Source: a virus
DNA: 45,225 nucleotides
Virus record (IMG/VR): IMGVR_UViG_3300031576_001130
Span: 1 to 45,225 of that record
Direction: 5' to 3' (one strand)
Part shown: piece by piece, positions 20,088 through 28,268 of the stretch
Position numbering within the stretch: position 1 is the stretch's first letter
Layout: every line of letters starts with the position of its first letter
Position numbers and translations under genes: made by a program
Notes under the pieces: generated by a model
What the model saw: the letters and a program-made list of their open reading frames with translations, nothing else
What the model was told of the DNA's origin: nothing
The model's database searches: none

Positions 20088-22048
20088 AGAAGCGCAAGCT
20101 CAAGCAGGCCAAAAAGCGGCTCGCGGTCTTCGATAAATGGGAGCAGCGAGCCTGGGAGCCGGTGCCCGAGATCATGGTGGACGAGTGGTCCGAGCAGAAC
20201 CTCGTCCTCCCCCGCCTCCTCGCCGAGATGTCAGGGCCACTGAGCTGGGATGTCGCCCCCTTCGCCCGCGAGATCCTCCAAGCGGCGACGGATCCGGATG
20301 TCGAGGAGATCACCCTGTGCTTTTCCGCGCAGACGTGCAAGACGCTCATCTGCATGTCGATCATCCTCTACTTCCTCGCGAAGGACCCATGGCCCTGCCT
20401 CCACGTCATGGCCCGCGAGGACGACGCGGTAGCCCTCAACGAGACCCGCTACCAGGCGATCATCCGCGGCTCCCCCAACCTCGCGACGCTCCTCACCGGC
20501 GCTGCCCACGACATGACCCGGGAGGCCATCCGCCTGAACGACACGATGCTGACCTTCGTGGGTGCCAACTCGCCGGCCGCGCTCGCCTTCCGGAGCATCG
20601 CGAAGCTCGTCCTCGACGAGACCGACAAGTACCACGAGTTCACGGGCAAGGAGGCCGACCCCATCGCTCTCGCGCGGGAGCGCACGACCACCTACACCTC
20701 GCGCCTGATCCTCAAGCTCTCGACCCCTACGACCGAGCGGGGCTACATCTGGCAGGAGTACCTACAGGGGGACAGGCGCCGGTTCTTCGTCCCCTGCCCG
20801 CACTGCGGCTACTTCCAGCGGCTGGTGATGGGCACGGCGGAGCCAGGGTGCCCCGGGATCAAGATCCCAGCCGGCGAGCGCGACCCCGAGAGGATTGTCG
20901 ACCGCAAACTTGCCTGGTACGAGTGCGAGGGCTGTCGCGGGCGCATCAACGACGCGCACAAGTCAGGGATGCTCAGGGCCGGAAAGTGGGTCCCCGAGGC
21001 CCAGGAACTCGACCCGAGGACGGGCGAGATCAACGGCATCCCTCCGCCTCGGCGGCGCCTGAGCTATCACCTCTCGAGGCTCTACGCACCGTGGTCGAAC
21101 ACCACCTTCTCCCACGTGATCGCGGAGTTCCTCCGCTCGAAGGATATTCCCCGGCTGCTGATGAACTTCCGCAACTCGTGGCTCGCAGAGGTCTGGCATG
21201 ACAAGGTGGATGAAGTGAAGGATGAGCACCTGCGCTCGCGCGTGGGGGCCTACAAGGTCGCTACCGTGCCCGCGGAGGCGCACCTGCTCACCGCCGGGGT
21301 GGATGTGCAGCTCGACCACCTCTGGTACGTGGTCCGCGCCTGGGGACCGCACGGGGAGAGCTGGCTCGTCCGGGCCGGACGCCTCGGCGACTTCGGGGCG
21401 CTGGAAACGGCGCTCTTCCGGGCCCGGTACGGCACCCCTGGGACGCGGGAGACCGTGCCGCTCAAGCTGGTGTTGATCGACGTGGGCTTTGCCGGCCGGA
21501 AGGATGAGGTCCTCGCCTTCTGCCGCAGGAACCACTGCCAGGCCGTCCGCGGCGATGCAAACCCTACCCGGAGCGTCACGACCACCACGCAGACGGATTC
21601 TGCTGGCCGGTCCTCAGGCTTGGTCTTACTCGACACCGGCTACTTCAAGAGCAAGCTCCATCGCCAGATCCGGATCGGGCTGGGGGACCCCGGGGCGTGG
21701 CATTTGCCCGAGGGCCTGGATGAGGAGTATTTCCGCCACCTCGTGGCGGAGCAGCGCATCCTGGTGACGGATAAGAAGACGGGCCGCACCCACTACGTCT
21801 GGCGGGTCTTCCCTCAGGGGGCAGCGAACCACCTCTTCGACTGCGAGGTCTACGCCCTAGCCGCGGCGGAGCTACTCGATGTGGAGTATGCCCTCGTGGC
21901 CAAGACGGGTTCCTCAGCGCCGTCAACGCACTCGGATCCAAGTCCTCCAGCCGCCGAGGGCGAGCCAGAGCTCGTGCCCCAGCGACCGAGAACGCCGGCC
22001 AAGACTCGTAGGTTTACCCGCACCCTCTGCCGAACTTTCTCCAACTAG
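20084..22048 (+). CDS. terL: Terminase large subunit, lambda gpA family
   Basis: A 654-residue packaging motor and nuclease. ATPase half: Walker A-like SAQTCKT (about 81-87), Walker B AKLVLDETDKY (173-183). A four-Cys zinc site (CPHCGY ... CEGCRG) follows, as is usual in gpA-type terminases. Nuclease half: TAGVDVQLD, VLIDVGFAG and HLFDCEVYAL carry the acidic residues. The Walker A has Cys where Gly-Lys-Thr would normally have Gly before Lys. It cuts concatemers and pumps DNA through the portal. GTG start overlaps the small-subunit stop. Confidence 0.95.
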   Translation: MKKRKLKQAKKRLAVFDKWEQRAWEPVPEIMVDEWSEQNLVLPRLLAEMSGPLSWDVAPFAREILQAATDPDVEEITLCFSAQTCKTLICMSIILYFLAKDPWPCLHVMAREDDAVALNETRYQAIIRGSPNLATLLTGAAHDMTREAIRLNDTMLTFVGANSPAALAFRSIAKLVLDETDKYHEFTGKEADPIALARERTTTYTSRLILKLSTPTTERGYIWQEYLQGDRRRFFVPCPHCGYFQRLVMGTAEPGCPGIKIPAGERDPERIVDRKLAWYECEGCRGRINDAHKSGMLRAGKWVPEAQELDPRTGEINGIPPPRRRLSYHLSRLYAPWSNTTFSHVIAEFLRSKDIPRLLMNFRNSWLAEVWHDKVDEVKDEHLRSRVGAYKVATVPAEAHLLTAGVDVQLDHLWYVVRAWGPHGESWLVRAGRLGDFGALETALFRARYGTPGTRETVPLKLVLIDVGFAGRKDEVLAFCRRNHCQAVRGDANPTRSVTTTTQTDSAGRSSGLVLLDTGYFKSKLHRQIRIGLGDPGAWHLPEGLDEEYFRHLVAEQRILVTDKKTGRTHYVWRVFPQGAANHLFDCEVYALAAAELLDVEYALVAKTGSSAPSTHSDPSPPAAEGEPELVPQRPRTPAKTRRFTRTLCRTFSN

Positions 22049-22049
22049 C

Positions 22050-22274
22050 ATGAAAACACCACGAAACCGCATGGAAAACCCACTAAACCGTGGCGAATTA
22101 GAGACTTATGTACCCGTACCGAAGCCAAACCCAGCGACTCAACGGGGGTTGGCGTGCCCCTGGTGTCACGCTGTTGGCGAGAACGATGTGCGGAAGACCT
22201 ATCCTGGAAACGTTCGTAAGCGTTTCTGCCGCGGCTGCAAGCGGGAATTCCACACGCGCGAAATATCTCCATAA
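22050..22274 (+). CDS. Small zinc-ribbon protein between terminase and gpW-like gene
   Basis: A 74-residue protein. ACPWCHAVGENDVRKTYPG and KRFCRGCKREFHTRE give CxxC ... CxxC with a KTY and FxTxE end, the pattern of small phage zinc ribbons that resemble Ogr- or NrdR-type regulators. The start ATG 22050 lies directly after the terminase stop. It is less GC-rich at the N-terminus than its neighbours. Possibly a late-gene activator; this is not shown. Confidence 0.6.
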   Translation: MKTPRNRMENPLNRGELETYVPVPKPNPATQRGLACPWCHAVGENDVRKTYPGNVRKRFCRGCKREFHTREISP

Positions 22275-22335
22275 AAAAGGACACTAATGTCCACAGGTCC
22301 TTGAGGGGCACAGGAATCGCTGGGACCCTGGCGGC

Positions 22336-22554
22336 ATGGCCTTCTACGCAGACATGCTCGTCAAGATTGATGCGGAGCTGCTCCGGCGTGCGGACGGGGG
22401 TTTCGTCGACAGCTACTCCTCGATCGGTGGATCGAGCATCCAGACGATGCCAACGGAGAAACTCGAGGCCATGCGCGACCGCTACGCCGCGAAGACCGCA
22501 GCGGAAAACAGCGGCTCCTCTGTTCTTTTGGCTGATCTGCGGGAGCGACGGTGA
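22336..22554 (+). CDS. gpW-like head-tail connector
   Basis: A 72-residue protein located exactly between terminase and portal, where lambda gpW (68 residues) sits. It has a helical start (YADMLVKIDAELLRR), a middle with SSIGGSSIQTMPTEKLEAM and a basic end. gpW closes the head below the portal and prepares the tail-binding site. Identification rests on size, position and general pattern. GTGA overlap with the portal gene. Confidence 0.65.
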   Translation: MAFYADMLVKIDAELLRRADGGFVDSYSSIGGSSIQTMPTEKLEAMRDRYAAKTAAENSGSSVLLADLRERR

Positions 22555-24158
22555 GACTGGCCAGCCGCTCCCTGTCGCTCCCGGAACGGGTTGGACTGGG
22601 CCTCGATCGCGCGCTCGCGATCGTCGCACCCGTCTGGGCGCGAAGGCGGTTGGTCGCCCGCGCCCAGCTCCATGTCATCCATCGCGCCATTTCTGCCGGC
22701 CGTCCCGACCGGACAAGCGCCATCCGACAGCCGTCGAAGGCGGGGCCGGTTGAGAAATCGCGGAAGGAGTTGGTTCCGACCCGAGCCCAGGCCCGTGAGC
22801 TCTACCGGCTGAACCCCTACGCGCGCGGGGTCGTCAACTCCATCGTGGCCAACCTCATCGGTTGCGGCATCCGCCCCCAGGCGCGTGTGATGAAGCCGAA
22901 GCTCAAGTCGCCTGACGAGGACTTCAACGACCTTGCGGAGGAGGAGTGGAAGTTCTGGACGGACACCTCTGGTCCGTCAGGACAGGAGAACTACTACGAG
23001 CAGCAACGACTGATCCAGCGGGAGCTACTGGTGCCCGGGGAAGTGCTGCTCCACTTCACGACTCCAGGAGACGGCCGGCGAGTGCCCTTCGCGGTGGAGG
23101 TGCTGCCGGCTGAAAGACTGGCCGATCACCTCGACGAGCAACGGAAGGACGGGACGAGAATTATCCAGGGCATCGAGTTCGATGCCTCCGGCAAGCGCGT
23201 TGCCTACTGGCTGTACAAGAATCACCCCGGGGATTCCTACCGCCTTGCGGACAAGCCGCAGCGTGTCCCGGCGGAGTCTGTCCGGCACCTATACGAGGAG
23301 CTGGAGCCTGGGCAAGTGCGCGGCATCACGCGATTCCTCACGTGCGCCGGCGCTTTCGAGGCGGTGTTGCAGCTTCTCGACTTCTCGCTCACCCGTGCTC
23401 GCATCGCCAGCGCCTTCGCGCTGATGATCACCGACGATGGGACAGGCATCCGCCTCGTCAAGACGGGCGATGAGTCGGACGATGAGGATGAGGATGAGAA
23501 TGAGCTGGCGCACTTCGAGGGCGGGATGCTTTTCCGAGGTAAGCCGGGGCAGGACTTGAAACATGCCGGTCCGGCGATCCAGGACACGAACCTCGAGGCG
23601 TTCATGACGGTCATCTTGCGGATGATCGGTCGCGGCCTCGACGTCGCCTACGAGCTGGTGTCCCGCGACCTGTCAAAGGTGACGTACCTCAGTGCACGCC
23701 AGGGCGAGAACCAAGACCGCCGTCATTGGGAGCCGCAGCAGGAGTTCTTGAACCGCGTCGCCAACTGTCCAGTCTGGAATGAGTTCATCAAGACCGCGGG
23801 CATCGCGGGACGGCTGCGGGTGGGGACGCCACCAGAACGCTTTTGCGCCGTGGACTTCGTCCGCCCAGGATGGGACTGGATCGACCCCGAGAAGGACGCC
23901 AAGGCTGACGTGATGATGATCCAGGCGGGGCTCGAAAGTCCGCTCGAGGCGATCGCGCGTCGCGGTCGCGATCCATTCAAGGTGCTCCGCGAAGTGGCGC
24001 AGTTCAAGGCGTGGGCAAAAGAGCTTGGGCTCGAGCTGAGCGTCTTCGCCCCACCGAAGCCAACGCCGGTGCAAGTGCCCGAGAAAGAGGAGTTGGAGGA
24101 TGCCACCGAAGACGAAGAAGAAGCAACAGATAGCGCAACGGCCGCCCAAGCAGCTTAG
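22551..24158 (+). CDS. Portal protein, lambda gpB family
   Basis: A 535-residue portal. Typical marks are ARELYRLNPYARGVVNSIVANLIG, EEEWKFWTDTSG, IQRELLVPGEVLLHFT, VEVLPAERLADH and RGITRFL. An acidic block (DESDDEDEDENELAHFEGG) and an acidic C-terminal tail (EEKEELEDATEDEEEATDS) are present. Twelve copies would form the vertex ring through which DNA enters. The 3' end overlaps the protease-capsid gene by 59 bp, more than usual in this operon. GTG start. Confidence 0.92.
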   Translation: MRLASRSLSLPERVGLGLDRALAIVAPVWARRRLVARAQLHVIHRAISAGRPDRTSAIRQPSKAGPVEKSRKELVPTRAQARELYRLNPYARGVVNSIVANLIGCGIRPQARVMKPKLKSPDEDFNDLAEEEWKFWTDTSGPSGQENYYEQQRLIQRELLVPGEVLLHFTTPGDGRRVPFAVEVLPAERLADHLDEQRKDGTRIIQGIEFDASGKRVAYWLYKNHPGDSYRLADKPQRVPAESVRHLYEELEPGQVRGITRFLTCAGAFEAVLQLLDFSLTRARIASAFALMITDDGTGIRLVKTGDESDDEDEDENELAHFEGGMLFRGKPGQDLKHAGPAIQDTNLEAFMTVILRMIGRGLDVAYELVSRDLSKVTYLSARQGENQDRRHWEPQQEFLNRVANCPVWNEFIKTAGIAGRLRVGTPPERFCAVDFVRPGWDWIDPEKDAKADVMMIQAGLESPLEAIARRGRDPFKVLREVAQFKAWAKELGLELSVFAPPKPTPVQVPEKEELEDATEDEEEATDSATAAQAA

Positions 24159-26259
24159 ATCACGCACGCCGGGCGAGGTTCTCCGTCGGATGATGGCGAT
24201 CCGTGCCGAGGACCTGGATTCGGAGAGCCGCGAGTTGGAGGTCAGCTTTTCGAGTGAGACGGACAAGATTCGCTTTTGGGGCACGCCGGAGATTCTCCTC
24301 CATGAGGATGGCTCGATGGACATCAAGCCCCTCCGCGATGTCGGCGCCGTCCTCCTGAACCACGACCCCGACCGCATCGTGGGGCGACCTGAGGACATCC
24401 GCCTCGACAGGGATGAGCGAAAGGGGCGCGCCCGGATCGTCTTCGATAGCGACGAGGAGTCCGAACGGGTGCTGGGCAAGGTCCGCAGCGGCAGCCTCCG
24501 CGGGGTGAGCGTAGGCTTCGCGGTCGACCGTTGGCAGATCCTCGATGAGGGAGAGTCCTGGGAAAGTCCCGAGGGAAGGACCTTCGATGGGCCGGCCTAT
24601 CTGGCTACCCAGTGGCGAGTGGTGGAATTCAGCCTGACCCCCATCCCAGCCGACGCGTCTGTCGGGGTGGGCAGAAGTAGTGACGCGAGCCGGGATGACC
24701 CCGGTCAGGGAACACTGGAGGAATACTGTATGGACCCGAAGGTGCGAGCCAAGCTCGAAAAGCTGGGCCTGTCGAAGACGGCGAGTGACGAGGAGGCAAT
24801 CGACTTCCTCGACCAGCTCGAGACAAAGAAGAGGACCGACCCCCCGGAGACGCCACCCAAGCCTCCGGACGAAGGCGGAGAACCTCCGCCATCGGCCGAG
24901 GCGAGGCGAGCGGCTGGCGCCGCCGTGGCGGCTGAGCGCGAGCGTGTGAGCGACATCCGGGAGATGTGCGGGCATTACGAGTGCACGCGCGAGCTTGCCG
25001 ACGAGTTGATCCAGAAGGGCACAACCGTTGCCATGGCGCGGAAGGTGGTCATCGACCGGCTGGCAAAGGAGCGCCCGGTCCTCTCCGGTCCCCGTCGGAT
25101 CGAGTTCGGCGAGGAAGAGCGGACGAAGTTCGCTCGGACTGCCGAGGACTGGCTCGCACATCGGGTGGGTCGCCTCCGCGATCCGGACAAGGACAAGCTC
25201 GCCGGGAGGCTCAATGCCATCCGCTCGATCGACTGCTTCAGCCTCCTCGACCTCGCGCGCGAAAGCTGCCGTCGGGCGAACATCCATGTCGCCGGCGCCT
25301 CACGGGATGAGCTGATAAAGCGCGCGATGGCGCACTCAACCTCGGACTTCCCCAGCATCCTCGAGAACGTCGCCCAGAAGGCGCTGCTCCAGTCCTGGGC
25401 CGAGGCGCCGTCGACCTGGGAGCCGCTCGCGAAGGTGATCAACGCCGTCGACTTCAAGTCGATGAGCCGCGTCAAGCTCGGTGACGCCGGCGACTTGGTG
25501 AAGACTCTGGAGCTGGTGCCGATGTCCCAGGGCTCTCTCGCGGAGGCAAAGGAGACTTACGCGATCGACACCTACACGAAGCGCTTCGGCATTTCGCGCC
25601 AGGCGATCATCAACGACGACCTCTCGGCGTTCGACAGCATCCCCGGGCTCATGGGCGCGGCCGCACGTCGTCTGCCCAACAAGCTCTTCTGGGATCTTGT
25701 CATCTCTGCGGCCGGGATCGGGCCGACAATGGCAGAAGATGCCACCGCGCTTTTCGCCACAACGCATACGAGTGGCTCCAATTACCTGACCGGCGCCGGC
25801 ACTGACGCGATCAACGTGGCGAACCTCGGTGCCGTCAAGGCTCTCATGCGCAAGCAGAAGGGTCTCGCCGCGGCTAACGAGGTGGCTCCGATCCTCAACA
25901 TCATGCCCTCTTTCCTGATCGTCCCCGCGGCAAAGGAGACGGAGGCTCTGCAGTTCATCTCCTCGACCGTCGATCCGGCGAAGTCGAACATGACTCCGAA
26001 CCCATTCGCCAGCGCCATCCAGGTCATCGTCGAGCCGCGGCTCGACGGCGGCACCAACGGCTTGACCGCCTGGATCGTCGTCGCCTCTCCGAGCGCCATT
26101 GCCGGCGCGGAGGTGGCGTTCTTGAACGGCCAGCGCGAGCCGACCCTGATCCGCGTCGATGGCACGGACGTCCTCGGTATCGAATGGGGCCTCTACCTCG
26201 ACGTCGGCGTGAAATTCGTCGAGCACCGCGGCTGGGCCCGCTCGAAGGGCGCCGCGTAG
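24100..26259 (+). CDS. Prohead protease - scaffold - major capsid protein fusion
   Basis: A 719-residue fusion. Residues ~1-200 are an HK97-type prohead serine protease: His88 in LLNHDPDRIVG, Ser137 in SLRGVSVGF and the closing WRVVEFSLTPIPADASVGV. Residues ~211-370 are acidic/Pro-rich and helical, like a scaffold or delta domain. The rest is a capsid protein with the Mu gpT-like pattern SDFPSILENVAQKALL, VDFKSMSRV, ISRQAIINDDLSAFD and a C-terminal GLYLDVGVKFVEHRGWA. An in-frame ATG at 24730 has GGAGG 8 nt upstream and would yield the scaffold-capsid part alone (509 residues). Such fusions are known in other tailed phages. Confidence 0.9.
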   Translation: MPPKTKKKQQIAQRPPKQLRSRTPGEVLRRMMAIRAEDLDSESRELEVSFSSETDKIRFWGTPEILLHEDGSMDIKPLRDVGAVLLNHDPDRIVGRPEDIRLDRDERKGRARIVFDSDEESERVLGKVRSGSLRGVSVGFAVDRWQILDEGESWESPEGRTFDGPAYLATQWRVVEFSLTPIPADASVGVGRSSDASRDDPGQGTLEEYCMDPKVRAKLEKLGLSKTASDEEAIDFLDQLETKKRTDPPETPPKPPDEGGEPPPSAEARRAAGAAVAAERERVSDIREMCGHYECTRELADELIQKGTTVAMARKVVIDRLAKERPVLSGPRRIEFGEEERTKFARTAEDWLAHRVGRLRDPDKDKLAGRLNAIRSIDCFSLLDLARESCRRANIHVAGASRDELIKRAMAHSTSDFPSILENVAQKALLQSWAEAPSTWEPLAKVINAVDFKSMSRVKLGDAGDLVKTLELVPMSQGSLAEAKETYAIDTYTKRFGISRQAIINDDLSAFDSIPGLMGAAARRLPNKLFWDLVISAAGIGPTMAEDATALFATTHTSGSNYLTGAGTDAINVANLGAVKALMRKQKGLAAANEVAPILNIMPSFLIVPAAKETEALQFISSTVDPAKSNMTPNPFASAIQVIVEPRLDGGTNGLTAWIVVASPSAIAGAEVAFLNGQREPTLIRVDGTDVLGIEWGLYLDVGVKFVEHRGWARSKGAA
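24717..24732 (+). promoter_or_regulatory. Internal ribosome site and start within the protease-capsid gene
   Basis: GGAGG (24717-24721), an 8-nt spacer and ATG 24730 lie in frame with the fusion, just after the protease domain. Initiation here would give MDPKVRAKLEKLG ... without protease, the likely major form if capsid must outnumber protease. This recalls lambda Nu3 starting inside gene C. Confidence 0.6.
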
Positions 26260-26278
26260 TCCCTCGCCCTGATCCGAA

Positions 26279-26308
26279 CCGTGGCCTGCGCCCCAACGCA
26301 GGCCACGG
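26279..26308 (+). terminator. 12-bp hairpin after the capsid gene
   Basis: CCGTGGCCTGCG pairs perfectly with CGCAGGCCACGG around a 6-nt loop, followed by CTTCCTCT instead of a clear T-tract. It may be a partial terminator or an RNA-stability element that sets capsid against downstream expression. Confidence 0.55.
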
Positions 26309-26350
26309 CTTCCTCTCAATCTCAAGACCCTTCAGAAGGAGTAAGCAGCG

Positions 26351-26716
26351 ATGGCCAAGAACGTAGTGAGGCAGTTCGGGGAGGCGGCGCATGGCACCAC
26401 GAAGAACGTGGCGTCTGCAAAGACGAGCGGCACCCTGATCCCCTTTCCGCTCACCGCAGGAGCGACAGGGAAGGTGGCCCTCCTGTTGAAGGACGCAGGC
26501 GCGAGCGAAGACGGCGTGCCATGCATCCTCGGCGGAGTCGTCCTGAATTACGCCTGCCTTTCGACCGACGTCGGCGATCCCGGCACTCTCATGTACTTCG
26601 ACAACGGCAACAACCGCCTGACGGCGGTGGTCGGAACGAACAACATGGCGGGCCGCCTCGCAAAGACCAAGCTGAGCGGAGAAACGTCCGCAGACGTCTA
26701 CCTCAATATGGCCTGA
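26351..26716 (+). CDS. Putative capsid decoration (cement) protein
   Basis: A 121-residue beta-rich protein directly after the capsid gene, where lambda gpD lies. AKTSGTLIPFPLTAGATGKVALLLKDAG, then GVVLNYACLSTDVGDPGTLMYFDNGNN resemble small cement proteins of the DUF2190/gpD type, which bind three-fold axes of expanded heads. AGAAGGAG precedes the ATG. The assignment is by position and fold pattern. Confidence 0.6.
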   Translation: MAKNVVRQFGEAAHGTTKNVASAKTSGTLIPFPLTAGATGKVALLLKDAGASEDGVPCILGGVVLNYACLSTDVGDPGTLMYFDNGNNRLTAVVGTNNMAGRLAKTKLSGETSADVYLNMA

Positions 26717-26734
26717 TCGTAGGGCGAATCGACC

Positions 26735-27064
26735 ATGTTTGCAGACGTCGCAAAGATCCATGCCCAGTACGTCGCCCAACACGTGCTGGGCGAGAGGGTG
26801 GAGTACATGCACCACCCAAGCGTGATCTTCAGCGAGATCGCTGCCGTGGTCGACCGAAACCCTGCGGAAGTGGGCTTTGGGGGGCAGCATCCCGAGAACC
26901 ACATCGAGATCCACGTGAGTCGCACTGCAATGCCGAACCCACAAATCGGCAAGGACAAGATCCGCCTCGCCTCGCTCAAGGCGGGAGAGGCGGGGCGGGT
27001 CTATCGCGTCACGCAGCTCCTCGGGGAGAGCCCTGGAGCGTGGCGACTGGAGTGCGTTGAATGA
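26735..27064 (+). CDS. Head-tail joining protein (gpFII-like)
   Basis: A 109-residue protein. HVLGERVEYMHHPSVIFSEIAAVVDRNP, then HIEIHVSRTAMP and KDKIRLAS ... GRVYRVTQLLGESPGAWRLEC match the small beta-barrel of gpFII/'ATP-binding sugar transporter-like' neck proteins of siphoviruses. It would attach to gpW and receive the tail. ATGA overlap with the next gene. Confidence 0.7.
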   Translation: MFADVAKIHAQYVAQHVLGERVEYMHHPSVIFSEIAAVVDRNPAEVGFGGQHPENHIEIHVSRTAMPNPQIGKDKIRLASLKAGEAGRVYRVTQLLGESPGAWRLECVE

Positions 27065-27768
27065 GCTTCGACGTCCTGGCCAAAGCGGACAGGGTCGAAC
27101 GCGCCTTCCGAGTCGCAGCCGACCGGCTGCCCCCTCGCCTCCGCGACGCCGGCGCGGAGCTGGGGCGGCGTTACATCGGATTCCACCGAGCGCAAAGGCT
27201 TCGGGGGAGGACTGCTGGAGGCCGCGGCGTGCGCGGAACGCGCCGCGGCCTACTCTCCCAGTTCGCCTATCAGGTGACGGGCCAGCGGCTGTCAGACATT
27301 CAAGTCAAGATCGGCACGCGCTCGCGCGTCGCGCTCGAGCATGAGCTAGGGATCGTGCGGCGGGCCCCCGCGGGGAGGAACCTCCGCATCCCGTTCAGCA
27401 GCATCACGGACAAGGGTCGCCTGCCGGCGCGAGTGAAGAAGCTACTGCGCGAGAGCGGGGAGGTCCTCCAGGCGAGCCGCTCCGGCTTTGAGCTCGTGCG
27501 TCGTACGCGGAAAGGCCGGCAGATCACGCGGCGCAATCCCCTGGTGCGGATCGAGAGCGGGAGTGGGACCTACCTTGCCGAGATCGTGAACGCAAAGGGC
27601 AATAAGCCTCGGGACCGCCTTCGTCTCCTCTTCCACCTCCACCCGCAGGCGGTCATCCCGGCGCGACTCGACTTCCGCGCGCTCTTCCGCTCGTGGAACA
27701 ACCAGGCGCTGGCGATCCTCGCCAGGGGCGCAGGACTGGCCATCTCTGACGCGCAGGGAGGCCGCTGA
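27061..27768 (+). CDS. Neck/tail-completion protein (gpZ- or HK97 gp10-like)
   Basis: A 235-residue basic protein rich in Arg and Gly (RLRGRTAGGRGVRGTRRGLL), with VKIGTRSRVALEHELGIVRR, IPFSSITDKGRLP and a C-terminal helix (FRALFRSWNNQALAIL). Position between the FII-like and U-like genes, size and the VALEHE-type 'no clash with neighbour' motif fit tail-completion proteins. The basic charge would suit contact with DNA leaving the head. Confidence 0.6.
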   Translation: MSFDVLAKADRVERAFRVAADRLPPRLRDAGAELGRRYIGFHRAQRLRGRTAGGRGVRGTRRGLLSQFAYQVTGQRLSDIQVKIGTRSRVALEHELGIVRRAPAGRNLRIPFSSITDKGRLPARVKKLLRESGEVLQASRSGFELVRRTRKGRQITRRNPLVRIESGSGTYLAEIVNAKGNKPRDRLRLLFHLHPQAVIPARLDFRALFRSWNNQALAILARGAGLAISDAQGGR

Positions 27769-28256
27769 TGGCGCTCAGCCTGCTCGAGAAGATGGCGGCG
27801 GAGATTAAGACGCGCCTCGAGGAGATCGACGGCATGGCCCCCTACACCTGGGCGGTCAAGAGCGTCCAGCGCTACAAGCACACGCTCGATGGCCGCGAGC
27901 ATCGGCTTCCGACCCTCACCGACTTGCCGACCATCCGCATGGCCGTCATCGCGGTCGACAAGGAGGGCCTGGGGCCGGATGTCGAACTCGGCACGTGGAA
28001 GGTGACGGCGACGGTGGAGATCGAGCTGTTCCTGCCCCAATTGGAAGGCGGCCTCGATGACGACGACTTCTCAGCCGCCGTGGCCGACCTCGAGCGCGCG
28101 ATCTACGTCCTGCCGTGGAATGGCCTGGGAATCGGTGCGGTACCCCTGGGCACGCGCAACGCGCGCTTCGATCTTGAGACGGGCGTGCCGGTGGACGGCG
28201 TGCGCCTCACCGCCAGCTTCCAGTACCGCCAGGATTTCCAGGACCCGACTATCTGA
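27768..28256 (+). CDS. Tail terminator protein (gpU-like)
   Basis: A 162-residue protein directly before the major tail gene. MAAEIKTRLEEIDGMAPYTWAVKSVQR at the start, a beta region with VTATVEIELFLP, a helix (FSAAVADLERAIY) and a C-terminal VRLTASFQYRQDFQDP match the tail terminator fold (gpU/HK97 gp10 types). It caps the tail tube at the right length and joins the neck. One-base overlap with the previous gene. Confidence 0.68.
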   Translation: MALSLLEKMAAEIKTRLEEIDGMAPYTWAVKSVQRYKHTLDGREHRLPTLTDLPTIRMAVIAVDKEGLGPDVELGTWKVTATVEIELFLPQLEGGLDDDDFSAAVADLERAIYVLPWNGLGIGAVPLGTRNARFDLETGVPVDGVRLTASFQYRQDFQDPTI

Positions 28257-28268
28257 GAGGAGACCGAC

